64,000 nt of DNA, taken from positions 6,425,111-6,489,110 of the forward strand of contig CM031603.1 of the NCBI GenBank assembly GCA_018398815.1, written 5' to 3'. How positions within the stretch are numbered: position 1 is the first letter of the stretch; every line of letters begins with the position of its first letter. This document shows, piece after piece, positions 26,094 to 40,400 of this stretch. The notes below the pieces were generated by a model. It did not search any database. It saw nothing but the letters and a program-made list of their open reading frames with translations, and had not been told where the DNA came from. The translations under genes and the position numbers were made by a program. The DNA is from Conus ventricosus. Lineage: Eukaryota > Mollusca > Gastropoda > Neogastropoda > Conidae.

Positions 26094-29000
26094 AATCACC
26101 TCAGAAAACCTGAAGACGGGGTCAATGCCGGTGACAGCGTTGACCCTCAGAGGGAGATCCAGCCTCCTCAGCGTCTTGCTCAGCTCCTCCAGCACCTGAC
26201 GGACGTGGTAGATGCGCTCCTCCCCCGTCCCGTACGTCGCCCCGCTGCGGCGGCCCTTCTTCTCCTTCGGGCTCTCCTTGTCCGTCAGCGTGAGGATCCG
26301 TCGAGGCACGTGCAGAAAGCCGCTCAGCTGTCGCCCTGCAGACCTCAGGTGGTCAGGGCTGATGGCGGCATGTCTAGGACAGAAAGAGGACAGGCCGTGA
26401 GAATCAGTCGAGTACAGGGTGAAAGGTCACTGTTCAATCAAGTACAGGGTGAACGGTAACTGTTCAATGAAGTACAGGGTGAACGGTAACTGTTCAATGG
26501 AGTACAGGGTCAACGGTAACTGTTCAATGGAGTACAGGTTGAAAGTAACTTTCCAATCAAGTACACGGTGAAAGATAACTTTGCAATTAAGTACAGGGTG
26601 GAAGGTAACTTTTCAATTAAGTACAGGGTGAAAGGTAACTTTCCAATTAAGTACAGGGTAGAGGTAAAAATGTAATTGTTCAATGAAGTACAGAGTGAAA
26701 CGTAACTGTTCAATTAAGTATAGAGTGACAGGTACTTGTTCTATTAAGTATAGAGTGACAGGTACTTGTTCTATTAAGTATAGAGTGACAGGTACTTGTT
26801 CTATTAAGTATAGAGTGACAGGTACTTGTTCTATTAAGCACAGGGTGAAAGGTACTGATCAGAACTCCTACAAATCAGACATGGTTAAAGAATATCCCAA
26901 CACTTGCTCAGTTCAGTTCAGTTCCATGGTTTATTGAATGTCTTTTCATCCCCAGATGACATAAGACACTAAAAACAAATACAAAAAAGCCTCCACACTC
27001 AACTTATCAATCATGTTAGTACTTTCAAACCCACATCTAATGTATGCATATTTACATAAGTGAAATACATATGTTTACATATGTTCACAAATCCACCAAT
27101 CTTTATCTGCTGTAATTCCAAGTGCAGCAGCACAAGTGCAGCAGCTTAACAATTCAAAGGAGCTGAACATTTCAAAAAGAAAACCTAGATTTTTCATTCT
27201 TACACATTTTTTTTCAGGTTTTGTCTACGACAATGGTAGAAGAGGACTGCAGATTGTCAGAACACTGTGACAGGGATATAAGCATCACAGGGAATAAACA
27301 TACATACGCTGGATACTGCATGTTACAATCTGACATTTTCAGTACTGATATAGAATTCACACAGACTTCCAAACAAAAATTCTAGCACCTTTCATGGACT
27401 TTTCAACGATTTTAGACAAAAATTCAAGGACTGAAATATCGGAGCCCCCCCCCCCCCCCCCCACCAAAGAAAACCGCTGTGTTTGCACTTTGCTTCACAC
27501 AGTCACTTCAACACAATCTGGTTAGCAGACCTTAGGGGCATGGACTTACGGCAGAAACATAATATACTAAAATTTGTTGGTATTACTTTATCACTTCTCA
27601 GCAAAACTGTATGATTTCTCTCCAAAATATACATTGCTCCCTTAACTCTTGACTTCCCATACCGCACCGTTCCGCAACTGCCGCACAGTCCCAAACCGCA
27701 CCACACCGCAACAACCGACATGCCTTATTTGGAGCCGTTGTTATGGAAGCGAGAACTCTCTAATGCAGAGAGGAAGGTTTAACGACATCCGGAAAGCGTT
27801 CGCCTTCCGCCTTCTGCCCGCGGTTTTCAGCCTAGCTGTTTACATTGCGATTTTGAAGAAGTTTTTCACGAAGGTTTTTTTCCAAGATTTTCTGGTCAAG
27901 ATGGCGTCTTTCCAACATATCGACAACGATGTTTTTTGATGAATTTATCGAAGATTTGTGCAACCAGCATGCGCTAGGGCTTGGAGATGATCAGCAGAGT
28001 GATGTGAGTGTGGGAACTGGAGTTAGTTCAGTTCACACCAGTGATTGTCTGACGTACAATCGGAAATTTCAGATGAAGATTCGCCACCTGTGCTTACCTG
28101 TGTACGCTGTCATTACGCAATATGAAGCTCATCATCCTACTCCTTGTGTGCAGAACATGAACATTGACCACATGTGACTTTATTTCTGTGGTTATACTGT
28201 GACTTTGTGAACAGAACTGTGCAAAATACTGTACAAGGAACTGTGCAAATATTTTCTGTGCTTGGATTCTTACCTGTATACATGTACATATTACGTCATA
28301 ACAAGACTACATAAAGGTCAGTTAACATTTTTCTTTGACTTGTATTGTTTCTATGGTCATGTGTGTGACTGTCTGTCTGCATTGTTTTACTAACAAACAT
28401 ACCACACATTGATTTTTCCAACCTTTATTGAACACACTTGACATTTTTTAATTATTCTGTAATTAATTACCATACTGACATTCAAAATTTTTGGGGGTAC
28501 ATTTGACCGCTTCAATATAAAAAATAACATCACTTCCATTAAACTTCCAAATTTCAAAGCAGTCAATCAACAAACAAGAAAGATATAATTATTTTAATGA
28601 CCATACTCATTTTTAGCTCATTTCTAGCCAATCCTTATGGCTAGAGGACTGAGAACACACGGTTTCTTATGGAAGTCAAGAGTTAAAATCTTCATTATTA
28701 CGCACTTTCAAGAACTCTGGGATATCTATAAAACTCTGGGAAATCCAGATTTCAAGGACTTTCTCAAGTCCGTGACGAGGTAAGACGGATAACTCACCGG
28801 TTCAGGACATGAGTCACAATCTGACTGCACACATTCCGTTTCTGACTAAGACCGGAAGAAAACGCCCACACCACTGCTTCTGAGATTCCTCCATCCTTGA
28901 AGCGACGCAGCTCTGACTGTTCACCCCAAAACTGCCGGAAATCCAGCGCCTAGAACAAAGCAGGAACTCACATGTCAGTCTAAAACAGAATACAAACAGA

Positions 29001-29234
29001 TCATTTTAACTGAAATGACCAGGGTATTTTCCAACTAAACGCAGTGTTGATTCTAGGATTTCAAAAAAGGGGCCCAAGGGCCCCCTCACATAAAAAAAGG
29101 GGGCCCATAGGGTGAAAATGGGAGGCCCTCAAAACGCGTGAAAATTCAGATTTTAAAGCTTAATCACAATGATTACATTATGGCCAAAGTAAACTAAAAC
29201 AACAAAAAGAAACGAGTTACATTTTATTACAGAA

Positions 29235-29278
<44 letters not shown>

Positions 29279-32200
29279 CACACATTCTGACATACCTTAG
29301 AAGACTTGTCTTTTTCTGGTGGTGCATGTACTCAGCTGAGCTCCCTTCTTGGCAGTCATACAGCAAGTGAGCAAGTCTGTTGTCACCTCATCATAGAATC
29401 CAGCAACTCTAAGCCTACCCCACAATTAATTCAGTCTCTTTATATGAAGTGACCATCACTATTGTCAAGATTTATATACCATCAGTATCACCTTAAGAAA
29501 ACCCTTTAACTGTGAAAAGTCACTGTGTACACCTTCACCATACACAACTGAAAAGCTTTAAATACATATGTAGGCCTACAGCCCACAGAACTCCATTCAT
29601 TTCTTGTAGATCCTCCTATCCTTCTGTTGCTTCCACTCTGCTGCAGCAGCTGTGAAGTCATGGTCATTGATGGGAGGACCTTCACATTTGATGGTCATCA
29701 GCACATTGAGGCTGTCTTCTTTCAGCCTGTTTCTCCTGGCTGTCTTGATGGCATTTTGGGCACTGAAACCACGCTCACAGTCGGCAGTCGGCTTCGTTTT
29801 CACCATCTTCATTATCTTGCTGATCTTCGGGTTCACTGGCACTTTCAACCGTTTCGCCTCCGGCGTCGATCGGCTGAGACACGCTATCGCTTGACTGAGT
29901 AGCCGTAACGGTGGCTGTAGACTCATTATCGGCTTCCAGCTGATGATCTTTAGATATATCAGTGCGTTTTTTCTTCGTGAAGGCGAAAGAAAACAGAGTG
30001 TTTGGCTTCGCGCGCTTCATCGTTGAAGCCGACATGAGGACTGTTGAACTGCCAGTACCGCTGATTGGCTCAACTGCTGCTTCTCGGCCAATGAAACAAT
30101 TTGGTAGAACGCGCGTTCGGCTAAAGGAATTGCTCAGGAGGCTATACACACGCAGCGGCGAAGCCGCGCTGGTTGTGCAAAAACGCGTTCGTTCTCTTTT
30201 TTTTTTGCGGCTTTTGGCCGCGTCTTTCGCGATTTTTTGCGGCCTTCAGAAAAATATTGCGGGAATCCCGCAAGGGCGCGCTCTAGAATCAACACTGTAA
30301 ACGGTAATTGTTTAAACTGAAAGTAGCTTTACTGAAATGCTTTCATGTCCAAACCCATGCCTTATCCCCGCTTGGTGTGATCAAACTCCCTAACCAGGAT
30401 TCTCACTTATCGATGTTTGAGAAAGCAAGGAGCTAACCATGAATCCAAGCTATACGTGCCTAAGAGTAAAAGCCCTTGAAAGTAAATATTTTCTTTAACT
30501 TGGTAGATATTGCTTCAGACTGAAGCAAGGAGGAGCGAAGGTGCCCTAGTGTACAGGCATTTGTTGCAATGTCAGCAGATATGAGAAGTCAGTGGAGACG
30601 AAGATATGGGAATCAGCACATCAGTGTCGACCCATGTTGACGGAGACTGGTGTGAAGTTGCCAACTCATGAATTCTCCTTGAACGGCCCAAAGAAATCAA
30701 TTTCTGGGACTGTCAATGAGACAAAGAAGTGGAGCTGACATGCTTAGAGGGTCTGTTGTGAGAATCCATGGTTGCAACATGCTTAATAAGGGTCTGTTTT
30801 GAGAATCCATGGTGGCCAACATGCTTAGAGGGTCTGTTTTGAGAATCCATGGTTGCAACATGCTTTGAGGGTCTGTTTTGAGAATCCATGGTGGCCAACA
30901 TGCTTAGAGGGTCTGTTTTGACAATCCATGGTTGCAACATGCTTAGTGGGTCTGTTTTGAGAATCCATGGCTGCAACATGCTTAGAGGGTCTGTTTTGAG
31001 AATCCATGGTTACCAACAAAAGTGCCAGTTTGAATGAGCAGCAGCTGATGATGTTTATGATCACACCAAGGAAAGAAGGAAACTAAAGAGGTATTCACTT
31101 AGCAGAAATGACGCATACCTTCAAGGGTCACTATTCTTGGCTACAGTTAGACCAGAAGCATGGTAAGCTCCCTTGTTCTCTCAAATTTTGGATAAACCAG
31201 ATCCTAGTGTATGACATTTGATCATGCCAAGTGGGGATAAGGAACAGATTTGACAGTAAGTATGAAAAAAAAAGTTTCTAGAAATGCTTACCTATGTAAA
31301 CAAGTGCTTTTACCTTACTCAGTATGAATATGCCTGTAATAATTAGAAAGCCAAATAAGAAAAAAGAAAGGAAAACAAAAAAACCCAGGACAACAGGCCT
31401 CACAGTGTTTTGAACACTCAGTCCATTGCCCATGATTCATTGCCCTTCATAATCTCCCAGTTCAGACAGTGAAGACTTTCACTTCAGTCACGCTACCTTT
31501 TGACTGAGAAGGTGTGAGGGCCACAGCTCATTTTTAAAAAGCTATTTTCATAGCAAACTTCCATTTTCTGATACTCCTCTGTCTGGATAACGGTAGATTG
31601 ACAGGTAGGTCTGAGAAGACTTTTCCTGCTAAAATAAGTTATGACATACCTGTCCAGACATTATGACTCCTTCCCAAATCTCCTCTCTGGGGTAAGGATT
31701 GGAACTGAAGAGCAAAACTCACGCACAGGATGCTGATTATAGCAGGACAGATAAGTCTAAATGGTTATGGGTATTGAACCATATATGGTTGAGGATTTGA
31801 ATCCATTCTTTCTGTGTTCTTTTTTTTATCTTCTTGATTTTCACTGGGGCATACTAATAACAGAAAGAACTGATCACGCCAAGAGGGAATAAGGATTTGT
31901 TTGGATAGATTATCATTTTGTAAAACTTATTTTGAAAATTCTTATTTTACATACATACAAACTAAGCCAACTGCATAAACTGACAAGCGCATACATGAAA
32001 AATAAACGTCAACAGAACGATGGCAAGAAAAGAGCAGAACCAAACCCATCACCCAAAAAAGCCATCCCCCTCACCTCCGGGATTAACTGGACCACCCCCA
32101 CCCCCTCCCCCTGTCCTTTCACTCCTACCCCCTCACCTCCAGGGTTAACTGGACCACCCCCCCCCCTCCCCCTGTCCTTTCACTCCTACCCCCTCACCTC

Positions 32201-34041
32201 CGGGTTAACTGGACCACCCCCTCCCCTCCCCCTGTCCTTTCACTCCTACCCCCTCACCTCCGGGTTAACTGGACCACCCCCCCCCTCCCCCTGTCCTTTC
32301 ACTCCTACCCCCTCACCTCCAGGGTTAACTGGACCACCCCCACCCCCTCCCCCTGTCCTTTCACTCCTACCCCCTCACCTCCGGGTTAACTGGACCACCC
32401 CCTCCCCTCCCCCTGTCCTTTCACTCCTACCCCCCTCACCTCCAGGGTTAACTGGACCATGACCCACCCCCTTCCCCCTGTCCTTTCACTCCTACCCCCT
32501 CACCTCCAGGGTTAACTGGACCATGACCACCCCCTTCCCCTGTCCTTTCACTCCTACCCCCTCACCTCCAGGGTTAACTGGACCACCCCCATCCCCCTTC
32601 CCCTGTCCTTTCACTCCTATCCCATCACCTCTGGGGCATTAGCAGCAGGTCCTCTGTCCAGCAATCTCAAGGAGTTGCTCTTGTGAAGCAGCAACCGAAC
32701 TTGAAATCGCTGACCCTGGAGGGGCGCTTCCATCACGGACCACTGCCGACACAAAAACACAGAGCAAAGTGACACTTCATTTAACACACCACACAAAACA
32801 CAGAGCAAAGTGACACTTCATTTAACACACCACACAAACACAGAGCAAAGTGACACTTCATTTAACACACCACACAAAACACAGAGCAAAGTGACACTTC
32901 ATTTAACACACCATAACAAAACCAGAGATGGGATTCTCATAATGTGAAAAAGGAGGAAAAAAAAGTGGCGGGGGTCCGGGGCCGCTGAAGGCCCCCGGTG
33001 GGGTCCAGGGCAAGGCCCCTGGTGGGGGTCAGGGGGCAAAGCCCCTGAAGCTGAAGATTTTTTAGAATTTAACCTGCAAAAATCAGCATCTGAGACACCA
33101 AAGTATTCAAAAGTATTAATAACCTTGATCCTACAAAAAAAGACTTTCTCACCTTCACCATTGATGTCTGTCAGGAAATCATGAAGACCATTGACACAGG
33201 ATTGGTGATTTTCCAGTTGCTAATAGTCACACAATTTTCCAGCAGTTGCAAGTCAGTTTCTCATTACTGTCCTTCACATCACCACATTTCAGCGAGCAGT
33301 TTAGTTTCTAATAGTAATAGCCATCCTTCAAAATACTTATTAAAAAAGTTTACCTGAACACCAATCAAATAATTTCTTATAGTTTGTCCCTTCAAAATAC
33401 CACGGAGGATTCTGATTCCTTTATAGAATAATATAAGTGAGAGAGTTGACAAAGGATCATATTCAAAGTGTGCAAATTGTGAAGGTTTAACTCATTGTGT
33501 GCCACAAGCAGTTGTTTTTTTCTTTTCAACTTGATCCATCCCTATTACAATAAGAAAAAAACCACTTTCACACTCTGATACTCCTCAACATTAATGATGT
33601 CACTGCTAAATCTAGTCACCAGAGTATAAGTATGCATGCATATCTGCCGTCTGCTCGTTTGTATGAATGTGTGTAACTGATTCCCCCCCCCCCCCACCCC
33701 CCCATGATATCTATACCAGAAAAGAAAAGATTTTTGTGACGCGGTGGTATAGGTAAAAAAACATTCTTAATTTTATTACTACTACTACTACAATGACTTT
33801 TTCCGTACTATCGTCTGTTTTGTTTGCTTGTCTGTAGAATGTCAATAACACCCTTGCAATTTTTTTGTTTTGATCTCTCTCTCACTAAAATAGTTTGTTG
33901 TATGCTATTTATTACGTAAAATATTGACTACACAATTGTGTATACTGTGACATTGATGGAACCTGTTTTTTCAAAGAGAACCTTCATTGCAAAATAATCA
34001 CTTGATGATTGTGGGCATTACATCAAGAAGAAAAAAAAAAA

Positions 34042-34081
<40 letters not shown>

Positions 34082-34436
34082 GTCGCGGTCAAATTTGTTG
34101 CTCAGTCAAATCGTTGCTGGCATACCAGTTTAGGCAAAAAATGACGTCATTTGATGCCACAACACACATCCGCCTACTCAGAAATGTGTGAGCACGACTT
34201 GGCCTAACGGCCTCGTTCATTCGTCCTCTTCTCGGGCTTCGCCCTACTCTAATCTAAAGACCATCGATCATCAAATGACGTCATTTTTTGCCTAAACTGG
34301 TATGCCAGCAACCGATTTGACTGAGCAACAAATTTGACCGCGACAGGGGGGTTCTACAGATTCATCATATCTATCTGGAGATAACCTGCAATATTATTAA
34401 TATCATTACTTCAACAAAACAAATAGCATTACTCTT

Positions 34437-34471
<35 letters not shown>

Positions 34472-37402
34472 GGGGTGGGAGTGGGGGTGGTGGGTAGACT
34501 CGCCGATGCTCCAAACGATCCAAGAGTCTCGTTTGTAAGACGATCTTTCACTCTTGCTAGGTGCTTTTCAGCAAGAACGTGGTTGATCAATGCTGACTTG
34601 CCCCGTGAGCCATACTTGATCGCGTCATTACACCATGTGCAGACTGCTTGTCCTGGATAGTGATTTTCCTCATGCAGTCTTTCAGTCTGAGAATCACACT
34701 GTGGCTGACGGCGCCTTTGGAACTGGTCAGCATCACTTTTGCGCTCACTTCCTCCTCCAAAACCCCTTCCAAGTCCATTGTTTTTTAACTGAAGCATCGA
34801 CTTGCTTCGCAAGAACTTTCTCGCTTTCTGCAATCTGACGAAACATTCTGGTTTTCGCCACTCTCGTCAAACCGAAAAAAATGGCGTCAGGAAAAAAATT
34901 CGCAAACAGTTTGCCGCGTTCTCAAACATCAACTTCCGCTTTGATGGTTTCGGTTAACCGCAGAATGAAAACAAAGACAGCAGTCTCGACCGGGCCCCAA
35001 GCAGAACCGGAAACATCCATTTGCGAACGGATCAATTGAGAACACAATATCGATCGACCTCTCGCCGTACATTAGCTTCATCACAAACCTACCTCTACCC
35101 CCCCCCCCCCACCCCCCCCCCCCCCCCCCCCAATTTTCTCACGGATTTACACTGATCTAAAAACGACCCCTGGGGCCATCAAAAAGACGGAAATCCGCCA
35201 ATCGGCGGAAAATACCCATCTCTGAAAACCACAAGTGATTTTCTAACAAATGTCTCTTCCTCAGAAGCAAAACAAGGCAAAATAAACACAAACACACACC
35301 ACACCATCTTCAATCAAGAAATCTACTGGACGAGACACATGGAAATAATCATGCCTAGTTCCCAGACTTAGAAGTTTCTCACCACCTACAGCACTGTTTT
35401 TGCATTTCTTTCAACAGAAATCTGTTCTCACATGTAGAACCCTTGCTCTCTCTCTCTCCTTTTACACTTGAACATGCCCCCGGTGCCCCCCTCCCCTTAA
35501 ACACACACACACACACACAAAATTCTGGTTCAGATTAGTACCGGTACTGATCATCATGTGAGCCAAGGAAAAATCCTTCTTACACCTTTAAAGCCCATTG
35601 TGAGAAATGTTGCGCGTTTTTTTTATTTCAAGCTAGGGTCAAAGCAACTTTTTGACAAGTGACAAATAAAGAAGGCACATTTGTTCCATGGTGAAACAGT
35701 GACATCTACCGACTTGTAACACATGCTGCCTGGGCACCACTTCCCTGAGGGCTAATGTAGAAATGAGACAGCAGTAACCAGAAACTTCTTGAACAAACAC
35801 AAGATGCCAGGTTCGCCCACGTACCCTTTATCACACAAGCAACAGCGACTGAAGAAATCAACACAAATCCACAACCATTGCAGACAGTCAGATCCCTGTA
35901 CACTTTGAACCTTGTCAAACAAGACCCACAGCGGAACAGGAACAGAGCGGTATCATCGGCATGACTCACTGACTGAGAGAAAACAACAGTTGAAATGATG
36001 TGGGGAGGTGTAAATAGTTCATGATAACAGGGGGTGGGGGGGGGGGGGGCACGACTGTTGACCTTCCTATGATTAACAACTATTTTACTTTATATTATTA
36101 CTGCTTTAGGCACTGATTTGTCTTGTACAGATGTAGATATCAAAATGTATTGAAGAAACTTCTTCAAAAAGAGAACATGAAAATGAAAAGAAAAATAATA
36201 AGAAAATAAAAATGAATAATAAAAAAAAAGGATGTTCAAGACTTGTTCATATCACTGAGCTGACAAATGGCACACACCAACAACTTTAGAAATGAACGCA
36301 CATCAATCAACATAGATTCCCGACTGACAGGGGTCTTTCCTTCTTGAGCAGCAGAGTTACCTCCCTTCTTTTTTCATTTTCTGCTATTTACACCTCCCTG
36401 CCTCCAAGAAATTGCCATCATTTCAATCAAGTTCTCCAACTCTGTTTGTGATCTGCTGTGTGTTGTGCTTGACAAACTGCAAAAAACGCGAGTCGATACG
36501 TGCCGTAGTTCTCGAGTTATGAATTTTTAAAGGTTTGTGGTCGAAATGCTGTTTTCACCATGGCTAACCTTGATTTCTGCTGTTCTATAATGAGATTTAG
36601 TGATGAAGATACTGTGATTTGTAGGATTTATGGCATAAGACTTAATGAAAGTGCTGGGTAATGAAGCATACAGTGACCTAGATTTCGACTGGGATGAGGT
36701 TCCAGATATAAATGATTCGGAAGAAAGTTCTGAAGAAGATTTTGTTTTTCCAAGTAAATGGCTCATGTGACATTCTTCAAACTTATGATATAGCAACATA
36801 TATATTCGTAGGAATTTTTAAAATTATTTTCATTTCATTATTTCCTTTCCTCTCTTTTAAAAGAATTTTTAAACTGGGCAACCATGTTCAAATTACGGAG
36901 TTACTTATCTTGCCGATGGTTTTCAGGGCATATCAGCAAGCTTGGAGTTTCCTTACTGAGGATGTTTTCTTGCTTGTTCTGTGTGCTATGTGTCTGCATT
37001 TGTGCTTGATGAACTGGTGCTGTAAGCAACTTTCAATCTGAGTTATGGGCGTGTAATTGTCTCATTGTGCCATCAAGAGTTACCCTTCTTTTTGTTACTT
37101 TCTTTTCACTGTTCCATGCCTAAATAAATATTCCCTTTCATCAGGGCTCCCATTTGTACTGACAGACAGGGGGTCCCAGGGACTCCTTCACTGATGCTAT
37201 AGAGGGTCCCAGAGGGGGTATAGAGAGTCCCCATGAACAAAATTAACCAATGCAGAAAATGTAGTATTTCTTGCTTTTTTAATTATTGGCTTGATAATCT
37301 GAGCATTTCAGAGTAAATGAATCTCTCTCTCTCTGAAAACATTTCTTAAAAAAACATGGGAATCCAGACAAGGATGCTGCAATGTCTTCAAAGTCTTAAC
37401 AT

Positions 37403-37472
<70 letters not shown>

Positions 37473-40400
37473 ACAAGCTGATCCATTTACTTACCTCAGT
37501 GGTGAATTACTGATTGTGCATCAATGTCATTAGGAAGGCAAGTTAAAGTTCATGTATGTGCAGTCACTTGTTCTTGTGACCAAATATGTGCACTATGAAA
37601 TTATTATAACAATAATAACAGTAGAAATAGTGAAACTCATGCACCCCCTAAAATTGTGGTAGATCTGGTGGGATGTAGGATAATGAATCTATCATGTGTG
37701 GTACTGATGTCATACTATCAGTGTTACACAACAAACTATATCAAGGTCTTTAAAAAAAAAAAAAAGCAAATCTATTTTTTTCAATCAAAATCTAAAAGGG
37801 TTCCTGAGCTCGAAGGAGGCTTGAAAATTTCGTATCTGGAAGATCATCTTGTGCCAGAATCAGAGCTGCACCGATCTGCTGACGTAAAACGTGTGAACTC
37901 TGTTTCACTGCAGCACCTTTCGCACTTTCCATCTCCTCTCTTCTTTTCTCAGCGGCTTGAGCAATGACGTGATCATCACTCTTCTCATGTCTGTACAACG
38001 CAGATTTTTGGAAGTTGATAGATCCAGAGACGAAGGCGTTTTTGTCTCTGGACTTGCTACTCGACTTCAGGGCACTACGAGAGCACATGTTGCATTTCAT
38101 CTTGCCATCTTCGTACTCCAGCCAGCTGAACTCTTTCTCCCAGGCTGAATTATACGCACGGCATTTCTTGTTAGGTGGTGTTGCTGCATATATTTCATTA
38201 GGAATCGACGATTCACTCTCTGTAGCATCTTCAGAAGATGTTTCTTTGCGTTTTTTAGGAGCGCCCAACCACTGAAGCAACGACATATTTGCGAGATGCG
38301 ATAGCCGTGAACTTCCTTTCTGCTTCGTTCGCCTAGGCTTGTGCACGCGATTGTTACAACTTGTGAGTCATCGAATTGGTTAATTAGTGGCGGCGGGCGC
38401 CACAGTCTGAATAAGTCAGCCGGTCGACTGAGTAACCGTTCAGTGACGTGGGCCACAAGGCGAGCCTATCAGTGTTTACGCAGCTTCTCGGCTTACTGTA
38501 CTTTCGCGGGCACACGCTGTCCTGAATTTGACGGCAGGCAATCGCGCGCGAAGCTTGTGGTGTGCTCAGCTTTGATCACTGACCGCGGCACGTTTTGGGG
38601 TTTGCCTGATTTTGTAGTGCGTCCCGCAGGACTCGCTACACGTTTTGTTAGTGCGTCCTTTTCGCTCATAGTGCGTCATGGACGCACATATGTGCGTCAT
38701 TGGGAGCCCTGCTTTCATCCAAAACAAATCGCGTTTACCTGTATTTAATTCTGTTCTTGAGTCTACTCTGACAACATTCCAGTCAAATTACTACCTGGTT
38801 AAAACACTGTATCAAAGTGTACATTCAAACAATAAGAACAATCCAGGCCACCTACCACGGGAGAGGCCACGGGCAGGGTCTGCATGAGGAGGACTCGATC
38901 CCCCAGCCCCTGTTCCAGCAGGTCTAGCACTCGGGGGATGATCAGGCCGACCGCCGGACCACCGTGGTCCAGCACTTGTTGGGACAGCTGCAGCTTCTTG
39001 ACCATGTTGTGCAGCAGGCCGACGGTCAGCGACACTCTGTCCAACAGACCGGGGCAGAACACAGCTATGAGACCCCACCTAACAACTGTCATGAAGAATG
39101 TGGGAGTCCTTTCCCCCCCCCCCAGCTCTTCACGCTTCACAGACCACATATAACAACTGTCATCAAGAATGTGGAGTCTTTTTACCCCAAGCTCTTCACG
39201 CTTCACAGACCACATCTAACAACTGTCATGAAGAATGTGGAGTCTTTTTACCCCAAGCTCTTCACGCTTCACAGACCACACCTAACAACTGTCATCAAGA
39301 ATGTGGAGTCTTTTTCCCCCAGCTCTTCATGCTTCACAGACCACACCGAACAACTGTCGTTCAAGAATGTGGAGTCTTTTTCCCCTCAAGCTCTTCACGC
39401 TTCACAGACCACATCTAACAACTGTCATCAAGAATGTGGAGTCTTTTTACCCAAGCTCTTCATGCTTCACAGACCACACCTAACAACTGTCATCAAGAAT
39501 GTGGAGTCCTTTTCCCTCAAGCTCTTCACGCTTCACAGACCACACCTAACAACTGTCATCAAGAATGTGGAGTCTTTTTCCCCCCAGCTCTTCACGCTTC
39601 ACAGACAGCTCCTGACATCACTATGTTCACAGAGCAAATCACACCACTGCATCGCCCATCCTTTTGGTGGAGAAGGTGCGAGGGCTACAGATCGTTTCTA
39701 AAAAGTTAATTCTTATTGTAAAATTCCATTTTCTCTGGATAAGCTGTAGATTGACAGGTAGGTTTGAAGAAAAAAAAGGACTTTTCCAACTGAAATAAGG
39801 CTTATGGAGTACCTGTCCAAATACACAAACCCCGGCACGTGACAGCATGAATACAGTCACTCCTCACCATTATCTTGCTCTCTGACTTTACCACTCTTAG
39901 GCAACAAAAACAATTCAGGGCTTAAAACAGGAGGACGAAAAAGCCACTGAAACTAGGGGGGTCCGGGGGCATGCTTCCCGGGAATTTTTTTAAAAAAAAC
40001 CGAGTGTAAATCTATGCCTTTTCGCGCTTTCTGGACATAATTTCAAGAGTTATTTAGTGCATAAAAATTGCTGTAAACACATAATTATTACAGGAAGATA
40101 TATTTAGGACATGGGGAGAAGGGGTTAAACACATAATAAAATGAACACTCCCCTTTAACTTGAGTGTTTTACAGGTGTTCACCAACTATAGTCTTTGGAT
40201 GAAATCTCACTTCTGGGGTTGCTCAATAAGTTTCACTTTTCAGGTTTACCGTAAAGTTCGGTCTATTGAGCGCACCTGTATATAAGCCGCACCCACTAAA
40301 TTTTTAAAAAATCTGAACTTTTTTCACAAATAAGCCGCACCGGTTTATAAGCCGCAGATATATACAACACAGTCCGATGTGCCGCAGGCGGCAGCTGGCC

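Larger units (their letters stand above)
32923..35224 (-). mobile_element. hAT-like DNA transposon relic with cagagatggg termini
   Basis: Starts cagagatggg and ends cccatctctg, inside short A-rich flanks. G-rich subterminal repeat (ggggtccggggccgc). It encodes a zinc-finger piece (34429-34833) and has been split by a MITE at 34081-34345. Confidence 0.75.
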
